A DNA stretch of 8,304 nt. Source: an uncultured Pseudomonadota bacterium. Its GTDB lineage: Bacteria > SAR324 > NAC60-12. The notes under the pieces were generated by a model. The model was not told the DNA's origin, did no database searches, and saw only the letters and a program-made list of their open reading frames with translations. Made by a program: the position numbers and the translations under genes. Positions 1-7,000 of the stretch are shown here, in pieces. Every line of letters begins with the position of its first letter. Within the stretch, counting starts at the first letter, position 1. Location of the stretch: positions 1 to 8,304 of the forward strand of contig CAJXNF010000104.1 of the NCBI GenBank assembly GCA_913056375.1. The letters are read 5' to 3'.

Positions 1-1229
1 CGGTGTTAAAGACCGGCCAGAAGTTGCCATTGAACGCCAAATGGGGGGGCGGCTCAGTTACATCAGGCTTCTCCCTTGAATTGGACTTTAATGCCGAGGC
101 ACAGAGGAAAAATACGGAAGTCACCGTGGTCGATGAGAGCGGAGTGGTTGTCGGCAAACTGAGCTCTCTGGCTTCAAACTTGAGCGTGCCTGTTCGTCAT
201 CAGCTGGGTGAGTTGAGGGTGAACAAGAAATTCAGATTGAGCTCAACGGATTCAGGATTTGTATTCAGTAATGGGAAAGAATTTCTGGAGTTCGAAATTG
301 TTTCCAATGTCGACGATTATCCGCAACCAGAAGTGCTGATCGATTCTTCAGGTGTTTCTTCTTATCTCAGTTTTGATTACTCAGAAGAGGAACAGGAGAT
401 AGAAGAGATTGTTCGCTTTACATGGAGTGAATCGGCAAAATGGCTGAACAGTCGTTTAAATCTGGTTCCCTTGAGTGATATTGAGCTCAACGGGAAACCC
501 AGGTTGACTTATCTTGAGCCTCCATTGGAATCAATAGACTCTTCAGTTACTGAGGTTCGGATTATCACCAGGATCCCAGCGGGTTTGGAACCCGGAAGCC
601 ACTCTGAAAGTTACCGGATTATTCCAGAAGGAGACCTGAATACGTCAGAATCTGTTTGGGTTCTGGAGCGTGAGGGTCTTGCAAAGCCGATGACAACGTC
701 TGAAATCGCCAAAATGTTGGGGATTGCTTTGGCGGTGCTCCTGATTGCTGGATTTGTCGGTAAGAAGATGTACGTCAAGAAATTTGGCGACCCTGTGTTT
801 CCCGGAAACTTTTACTGTGATGTTCAAAGTGAAGAACTCTCGGCGATTCGCCTTAAGGGGCGTGGGGATTCTTCGATGAGCTTCGGCGGAGATTATAGCG
901 AAGGGGCGGATTACCCCCTGAACTTTACTCTGACAGCGGTAAAGGCTGCTTCGGGTTTAGGGTGCAAGATTGAGTTTTCAGAATCCGAATCTGAAAGCCA
1001 GCAGATTAATGACCTTCTTGTTCTCCGGTTTGATCAAGATGGAGACCGTCACGATTTCGTTTCCGGTGAATCCGTTTCAGGTGGTGATCGCCTGGAGGTT
1101 TTGGACGGATCGAAAGTCATCATTGAAATTTCTTTTAGAGGGTTGTCAGTTGGCCCAATATCCGGCGAAGAGGATGAGGAATTCGATGGTAGTGATTTCG
1201 ACGATTTTGACGATTTTGACGAAAATTAA
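1..1229 (+). CDS. Single-pass membrane protein with acidic Asp-Phe tail (5'-truncated)
   Basis: I do not recognise a named family. The frame is open from the first base; the GTG at 3 is probably an internal Val codon, because no ribosome-binding site is visible and the inferred topology needs an upstream signal peptide or helix. Numbering from that codon, residues 1-230 are strand-rich and look like extracytoplasmic beta-sandwich modules. A single hydrophobic helix follows at about 238-253, then a basic KKMYVKK segment, which by the positive-inside rule puts the C-terminal part in the cytosol. Residues 260-383 form a soluble domain. The last 20 or so residues are almost wholly Asp, Glu, Phe, Gly and Ser, ending in DFDDFDDFDEN. 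It lies 27 bases ahead of the tubulin-like gene, clearly in the same operon. A vWA-domain protein is a known neighbour of related FtsZ-like genes, so a vWA domain may lie in the missing N-terminal part. That is inference; none is visible here. Confidence 0.8.
   Translation, partial: VLKTGQKLPLNAKWGGGSVTSGFSLELDFNAEAQRKNTEVTVVDESGVVVGKLSSLASNLSVPVRHQLGELRVNKKFRLSSTDSGFVFSNGKEFLEFEIVSNVDDYPQPEVLIDSSGVSSYLSFDYSEEEQEIEEIVRFTWSESAKWLNSRLNLVPLSDIELNGKPRLTYLEPPLESIDSSVTEVRIITRIPAGLEPGSHSESYRIIPEGDLNTSESVWVLEREGLAKPMTTSEIAKMLGIALAVLLIAGFVGKKMYVKKFGDPVFPGNFYCDVQSEELSAIRLKGRGDSSMSFGGDYSEGADYPLNFTLTAVKAASGLGCKIEFSESESESQQINDLLVLRFDQDGDRHDFVSGESVSGGDRLEVLDGSKVIIEISFRGLSVGPISGEEDEEFDGSDFDDFDDFDEN
1200..1221 (+). 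repeat. 9-base tandem repeat encoding Asp-Asp-Phe units
   Basis: Two perfect copies of GACGATTTT (1200-1208 and 1209-1217) and a partial third (GACGA from 1218) lie in frame in the acidic tail of the first gene, preceded by a related GATTTC. The repeat period is a multiple of three, so changes in copy number would lengthen or shorten the DDF tail without a frameshift. Confidence 0.75.
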
Positions 1230-1245
1230 GGCTAACCAGTTCATT

Positions 1246-1249
1246 GGAG
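1246..1249 (+). promoter_or_regulatory. Ribosome-binding site of the tubulin-like gene
   Basis: GGAG lies seven bases before the ATG at 1257. It supports that start, which also places the glycine-rich loop right at the N-terminus, as expected for the family. Confidence 0.75.
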
Positions 1250-1256
1250 TAGTGAG

Positions 1257-3998
1257 ATGTCCTTTACGAAAAATTTGATCATTGGCCTGGGTGGTACTGG
1301 TCAGCAGATTCTTCTGGAAGCTAAATCTTCCATTATCAACCATTTTGGTGAAGTTCCTGATGACATTAAATTTTTGGCCATCGATACGGATGTTCCAGAT
1401 GACAAAGTGGTTAATCCTTACACCCAAGCAGAGATTCAGTTCGAGGGGGCTGAGTTTTTGCGCTTGAGTGGCAATGGTGCGATCAATGTTGCCAAAGAAG
1501 CAGAGGGAGAGTGGTGGCCTGAGGGGTGCACAGATTGGCCTCTTCCTGGCGCTGGCGCTGCGGCCAAGAGAATGCATGGCAGAGCCAAGCTTGGTTTGAA
1601 CATCAACAACGTGGATCGGGTTCTCAAAGAAGCGATTACTGCGGTTAGAACAGTGGGTGAGCAAGGTCCCAATGTTTATCAAGAGGGGAAAATCCGGGTA
1701 TTCATTGCCTGCTCTCTTGCCGGTGGTACTGGATCTGGTTGCTGGTTGGACGTCGCAAATCTTTTGCGTGAAGAGTTGAGTGAAAGTGATCGACTTGTAT
1801 CCGTAATGCTTCTTGGAGACGCTTTCGAAGGAAGGCCTGGTACTACCAACAAGTATGCAAATACGGTAGCGAGCCTCAAAGAACTGCAATGGGTTTTGAG
1901 CGATGCGGTTCCAGAATCAAGCCCTTACAAAAACTATAGGCTATACCACCGGGACATGAGATTTCCTGATGCAAAGCTGTTTGACAGCTGCTTCTTGGTT
2001 TCCAAATCGGGACCGTATGGTGTTACAGACGAGCCCGATGCAATTAACAGAGCGCTAGGTCGTTGGATCTATCACATGTGTGGTCCAGCTGGCGAAGAGT
2101 TTGATCGTAGAGAAGACAATATTCAGGAGGGATACCCCTATATTCTGCCTGGCAGAGGACAGGATCAGGAGCCTCGCAAAGGGGTGTTCTGGTCCTTGGG
2201 GATCTCCGAGCTTGTATATGAAGGCAGCTCAGAACGAGCCAGAGCAGCAGAAGACGCCGCTTCCCGCCTGATCGACGAAATCATAGCAGGGGCTTCCACT
2301 ATCGGTGAAATCGAATCCATCAATATCCCTGACTTTTTGCGTCGAAACAATTTGCAGGAAGAACAGGAAGATCAGGTGATCGATTTCCTTTTTGCTCCCC
2401 GGGACAGGGATCGACAATGCGCTCGAATTGCTTCTCCCGATCGGGAAGAATTGGAGCGAGATTCCCATACTACCCTCTATGCGCAATGGAAAAACTGCTG
2501 TGATCGTTGGCCTGATACTGCCGGGGCCAAATCCAGCCAGAACAAAATCCGGCTTGAGGACGCACCAAGAGACTCACTCATGAAAAAAAGAGATTCACTT
2601 TTGAGCAAGCCGGGTGGTGTATCACGGGCTGAATTGTTTTTTGGGAATTTGGCGCGAGAGTTCAAAAATCTTGAAAATATGATGGAGCAGGAGTCGCTCG
2701 ATGATAAAGACAAATCCAATATGCGTCTCAGGCAGGCAAAAGCCAAGTTTGACGAACAGATTTCTTTGAGCTTCTTCTCTTGGAGAAAAGAGGTTGGAGC
2801 AAAGATCGAGGCCTTGGAGCCGATGTTCAGAGATGCCTTGAAGTTGGCTTTTGAATCGGAGCGCAAGAAAATCGCAGTGGAGCTCTATCACAGTTTGAGT
2901 CAGTTTGCGAATGACATCTATGACTCCATCATGAGCCTCAAGCGAAACCTAAACGATACTAAAGAGCGTATTTTGACTCTCTCTAGGCAGAGATCTCGAG
3001 GACTCCGAAGCATCTTCCGGACTGATTTACCTGCCGAGGAAAGCAAATCAACGTCGGGTGATTCGCTTGTGGACAGAGTGGTTGCAAGGATTCGCCAGGA
3101 TTTGACAGATACTTGGTTGGCTCCAGATTTGGAGATTGCATTACTTCAAAACCGATTGGTTGAAGTTGTTCGCGGGGAAATTGGCGACCAATTCGAAGAG
3201 TCTGTCTATACGAGAGTCTCGAATAAAGAGCCTGATGCAATCGGTGAACATTTGGCTGATCTCTTTAACAAGTCTGCTCCCATGTGGTCTTTTGACAAGG
3301 GGATCACTGCTCAGAACCCCGAGTTTCAGCCTCCTCACAGTGCAATCGTGACAGCCGGACCTTCTGAGATGCCTAATAGCTTTGAGGGCCTTTTGGAAAG
3401 GGTGACCAGTAGTGCTGAGCCTGCTTGGTGCAACCTCGATAACTCAAACAGCCTGTCATTTATTCAGTGGCAGCATGGAGTTCCTGCATTTGCCATTAAT
3501 TGCATCAAGAATATGATCTCTTCCTACAATAATGAGAGACTTTGGCAGCAGGTTGGTGTGGGTTTCCATTTGCATGCTGATTGGAGGGAAGAACTACCTG
3601 GATTGGAGCCAGATAATTCTTCGAAAGCACGATTGGAAACATGGGCTTTGGGTTTGGCGCATGGATTGATTGTTGAAGAGAACAATAAGATTGTAGTCAC
3701 CAATACCATGGAATTGGGAGCCCCTACTGACGAGAACACGTGGCGACATCGGCTGCCTGAAAGAACTTTCCAGGATGCAATGGTCAACTTTGCTCGTAGC
3801 AGAGAGCTGTGTAACAACATCGCCGAAATGCTGGAAATCAAAAAAGAGAATGACGGCAATGCTGATTTCGTAAACACAGTGAAAGAGTTTAAGGAAAATT
3901 TCGCTGTGAGAATTAATGAGTCCGGTCAGGTAACAGAACGACAGAAAGCCCTCCGACAGGTACTCGAGTGGCTGAACGATTGGGTTGAAAACAACTGA
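1257..3998 (+). CDS. Large tubulin/FtsZ-like GTPase (Tubulin_2-type)
   Basis: Predicted cytosolic GTP-binding protein of the FtsZ-tubulin superfamily, and the likely polymerising core of the operon. Visible in order: N-terminal glycine loop IGLGGTGQQIL (9-19); strand FLAIDTD (39-45), matching the 'INTD' strand of FtsZ; the phosphate-binding signature GGTGSG (156-161), preceded by the hydrophobic strand VFIACSL; strand VMLLG (183-187); helix NKYANTVASLKEL; strand CFLVS (245-249); and a helix with Asn264 that I align with the guanine-contacting H7 Asn of FtsZ. EEFDRRED (280-287) is a candidate T7 catalytic loop. SLGISELVYEGSSERARAAE (313-332) resembles the FtsZ S7-H9 segment. A helical insertion of about 345 residues follows, with long amphipathic helices at about 442-585. 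SAIVTAGPSE (695-704) then appears to resume the C-terminal domain (compare ITAGFD of FtsZ). At 913 residues it is more than twice the length of FtsZ. Family assignment is firm; the structural mapping is by eye. Confidence 0.92.
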   Translation: MSFTKNLIIGLGGTGQQILLEAKSSIINHFGEVPDDIKFLAIDTDVPDDKVVNPYTQAEIQFEGAEFLRLSGNGAINVAKEAEGEWWPEGCTDWPLPGAGAAAKRMHGRAKLGLNINNVDRVLKEAITAVRTVGEQGPNVYQEGKIRVFIACSLAGGTGSGCWLDVANLLREELSESDRLVSVMLLGDAFEGRPGTTNKYANTVASLKELQWVLSDAVPESSPYKNYRLYHRDMRFPDAKLFDSCFLVSKSGPYGVTDEPDAINRALGRWIYHMCGPAGEEFDRREDNIQEGYPYILPGRGQDQEPRKGVFWSLGISELVYEGSSERARAAEDAASRLIDEIIAGASTIGEIESINIPDFLRRNNLQEEQEDQVIDFLFAPRDRDRQCARIASPDREELERDSHTTLYAQWKNCCDRWPDTAGAKSSQNKIRLEDAPRDSLMKKRDSLLSKPGGVSRAELFFGNLAREFKNLENMMEQESLDDKDKSNMRLRQAKAKFDEQISLSFFSWRKEVGAKIEALEPMFRDALKLAFESERKKIAVELYHSLSQFANDIYDSIMSLKRNLNDTKERILTLSRQRSRGLRSIFRTDLPAEESKSTSGDSLVDRVVARIRQDLTDTWLAPDLEIALLQNRLVEVVRGEIGDQFEESVYTRVSNKEPDAIGEHLADLFNKSAPMWSFDKGITAQNPEFQPPHSAIVTAGPSEMPNSFEGLLERVTSSAEPAWCNLDNSNSLSFIQWQHGVPAFAINCIKNMISSYNNERLWQQVGVGFHLHADWREELPGLEPDNSSKARLETWALGLAHGLIVEENNKIVVTNTMELGAPTDENTWRHRLPERTFQDAMVNFARSRELCNNIAEMLEIKKENDGNADFVNTVKEFKENFAVRINESGQVTERQKALRQVLEWLNDWVENN

Positions 3999-4006
3999 AG
4001 CTGGTA

Positions 4007-4030
4007 ATGTTTTCTATACGGAAAGAGTGA
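4007..4030 (+). other. Seven-codon leader ORF in frame with the next gene
   Basis: ATG at 4007 opens seven codons (MFSIRKE) and ends at TGA 4028-4030, only two codons before the TTG start of the next gene and in the same frame. It overlaps that gene's ribosome-binding site. It may be incidental, a reinitiation device, or the remnant of a longer N-terminus cut by a nonsense change. Confidence 0.35.
4020..4027 (+). promoter_or_regulatory. Ribosome-binding site deciding the TTG start
   Basis: GGAAAGAG ends nine bases before TTG 4037. No in-frame ATG occurs for roughly 70 codons downstream, and an in-frame TGA at 4028-4030 blocks any longer start. The N-terminal strand that matches the tubulin-like paralogue begins a few residues after the TTG. 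Confidence 0.6.
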
Positions 4031-4036
4031 GCTGAA

Positions 4037-7000
4037 TTGTTTAACACAATTAGGCCTGCGCTTTATCTGGTTTACGGACCGGAGTCCAGGCAAATCGCAT
4101 TCACGCATCTCAAGAAAACAGCTCGGTTAACCCCGGAGCTTCAAGAGTTGACGGCTTACATCCTTCTCAAGGAGGCTGACTCTTCCGAATCAGAAGGGGT
4201 TCAGCAAAATAGTGGAACACCGAACCCGGCTGAGATAGATCTTGCGGATTTTATGGAGGAAGCTGGAGAGGGAGCTTTTATTCGTGAGGTTTCTGTCGAT
4301 CACGCGGCTGACTTGCAATCAGTTTTTTCTGAGACTGAAAATCTGCTCAAAAGAGCAGATTTATGGCAAAGGGCTGTGGCAAATGGTTGGGTAGTAAAAT
4401 CAGGTGTTAAGCCAATCATAGTGACTCTTATTGATCCTTCACGAGGTTGCTCGACTAATTGGGTGAATATATTTGCAACGTTGAAGAGATCTTTTCCGAA
4501 TAGTGAAGAGTGCTTAATCGACAGTTTTAATGTAATGCTGGGACCTGGTTTTTCTGAAGATTTAAGCTCTGTGCATCCAGACCATGAAGCCTATCAGCAC
4601 TTTAGCTCCACTTTTGTCCAGCTTCAAAGCGGTGACTGCCATCCCGATTCAGATAAGGCATGGATACCACAAACCGTTATTCTCGACGGAAGGTTGGAGA
4701 ATGGGGTCTCCTTGACTCCAGGATCTGATTTGAGGGAAAACACTGCGGATATCATTAGCTCCCTGATTGGTCTTTCATTGACCGACAACAGTACTTTTTC
4801 CGATAAAAAACCAGTCAGAACTGCAGGAGCAATCCGGGTTGGATTTCCCAAGCTAGAACTGATTCGGGAGCACCGTGAACAGTGGCTTCGAAAATATTTC
4901 AAAGAGGAGTCTGACAATATCCATGCGATAGAAATTAGGGGGCATGCGTGTCGCCAGGTTGCATTGGATTATCTGCAAAATTCCAAAGTTGAAGGAGTGG
5001 CCAAGAGCCTTGCGAAATCTTTGACCGGGCAGTTGACCTATATGCCTGATCATGAATCTAGTGATCCCCTTGAAAAAATCGAAATCATGTCGGTGGATTT
5101 CGAAAGATACTGGAGTGAGCGTGTTCAGGGAATCCCTGGAAGAATTGAGTCTGAGAGGCGAGATTTTAATCTCTCTCAACGAGAAGAGTTGATTGATTCA
5201 TTAGGAGAATGGTTGAAAAACCTTTCTTTGGCAGAATGCTCCAAGGTGCTGGAGATGATCAGGGGGGTCGACAATTCGGGATTGGTCACCCATGAAAAAA
5301 CAGTAAACGACCTTCGATCAATGAAGGTGGCAAAAATTGAAAAGCTTGGTTCTTACAGCTATTCAATTAATTCAGAAAGATTGGAATGTTATCGCCGGTT
5401 GCAAGATTGGGTGCAGAGCCAGGGGGATGTGTCTTCAAATAAATCGGAGATTGAGGCAGAGCTTTCAAAGATTAACGCTGAGATCGAGCAGTTCGAAGTT
5501 CCTGAAGTTGGAGAAGGTGAAGAGCCTAAAACCGGTACAAAAACGGCTGTCAATCAATTGAAAACCAAGAAAAGCAGGCTGGAAAGTCAACTCTCCCAGC
5601 AGCAATACATTGAAGCAGGGTATAACCACATCATTGGTTCTCCCAGTAATGTTCAAAATCTCAATTCACTGTTTGATACAGAAGGCACCAATCGGAATGT
5701 GACAACTTTTGAGACCGCTGAACTGGAAGGTTGGTCTGGCAAGGCAGAGAAGCGGACGTTGACCAATGGGTCTTCATTTGTAGTTCCGAATTCGGAAGAT
5801 GAAAAAAGTACACGAGATGCTTATTACGAAGGTTTGAAGAATCTCGCCGATTTGAGAGAGGATCTATCACGGGAACCAGAAAATCCGGTATCGGATTCAG
5901 AGGTGATCAGGTCTCAGTCGTTGAAAGAAAGCATCGCCCAGCTGGAGGAGAAAACAGTAGGGCTGCTGAATGAGTGTAATGTTGCCCGTGAGGCGGTAGA
6001 GAAGTATCAGATTGCGGTCAACGCCATTCAGGAACAATCTTCCCGAATGATGCAGTTGAAGGAGATGGCCTCGATCGATCTGGCGCTAGCCCCTGTTTAT
6101 TTCAGGTTTCTGGAATATGAAAAAGATGCCCTCACCAAAAAACTTCATGCGTCGAAGCGATCAGACTCCGGTAACAAGGAATCTGTAAAAAAACGATTTC
6201 TCAAGCAAGTCGCGGGCATTTTTGTCGCAACTATGCTCCTGTTGTTTTTGATTCCCAGCGAGAAAGCAAAAATTCAGACCAATTTTGACAGGGCTTTGAT
6301 TGAACCTGGGAAGCAAAATTTGCAAATCATGGTAGGTCAGCGAGCCGTTCGCTTAGCCTTGCCCACCGGCTTGTGGACCAACAACGATTTGTTCAGATTG
6401 ATTTCTGGAGCTGAGGTAAGAGGAGAGAGGGTGAGTCCAACAGCCGTTAGCTCCTTTAATAAGTTATTGGTTTCGAGTTTGAATAATGGTGCTTTGGAGA
6501 TTTCGGGAACCTCTTCCGTGGGTGTCGCAGCCCAATTAGAAGTCATGACTGGAAGTTCTGCTGCCGTTGCTTTGGGATTACAGGTTGGCCAGAAGTTTCT
6601 TGGAAATCAAAGATGGCTCTACAGGGGAGTTTCACTTTTGGTGGGAATTTTGTTCTCGGTTATTCTGTGGTTTCAATATCGTGGAAAAGCGACGGTAGGT
6701 GATCGTAGTGTTTTGAAATACAAGGCCAGCATTAAGCGCAAAGAGGCGGAATTGGATCATTGGTACAATTCCACTGAGGCCGTAATCTCTCGGGCTGGGG
6801 AAGAAAGGCTGGCGCTTTCCGCTATTGAGGAGAGTGTGAAGGCGATCGATGATCAGGCAAAGATCGTTGAGTTCATACAAGGGCTACTTGAGAAGTTTGA
6901 TTCGGCGATTACCCGTGAGTTGAAAATTGCGAAGAGCTCTTCTTCGGGTGAAACCGAGCTTCCCAGGTCTAGGAGGTTTTATTCGATCTTTAATCGTGAA

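Noticed and set aside
3..5. GTG as a true start of the first gene
   Set aside because: Only two bases precede it, so no ribosome-binding site can be seen, and the topology calls for an upstream signal sequence. It is more likely an internal Val codon.
1230..1256. Terminator or promoter between the first two genes
   Set aside because: The 27-base gap has no hairpin followed by T residues and no convincing -35/-10 pair. It holds only a ribosome-binding site.
1146..1889. 247-codon minus-strand open frame
   Set aside because: It lies opposite the conserved N-terminal GTP-binding core of the tubulin-like gene, has no recognisable domain or ribosome-binding site, and spans two plus-strand genes.
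1257..3998. TubZ or PhuZ plasmid/phage segregation tubulin
   Set aside because: Those proteins are about half this length and sit beside a small DNA-binding TubR and iteron-type repeats. Neither is present here.
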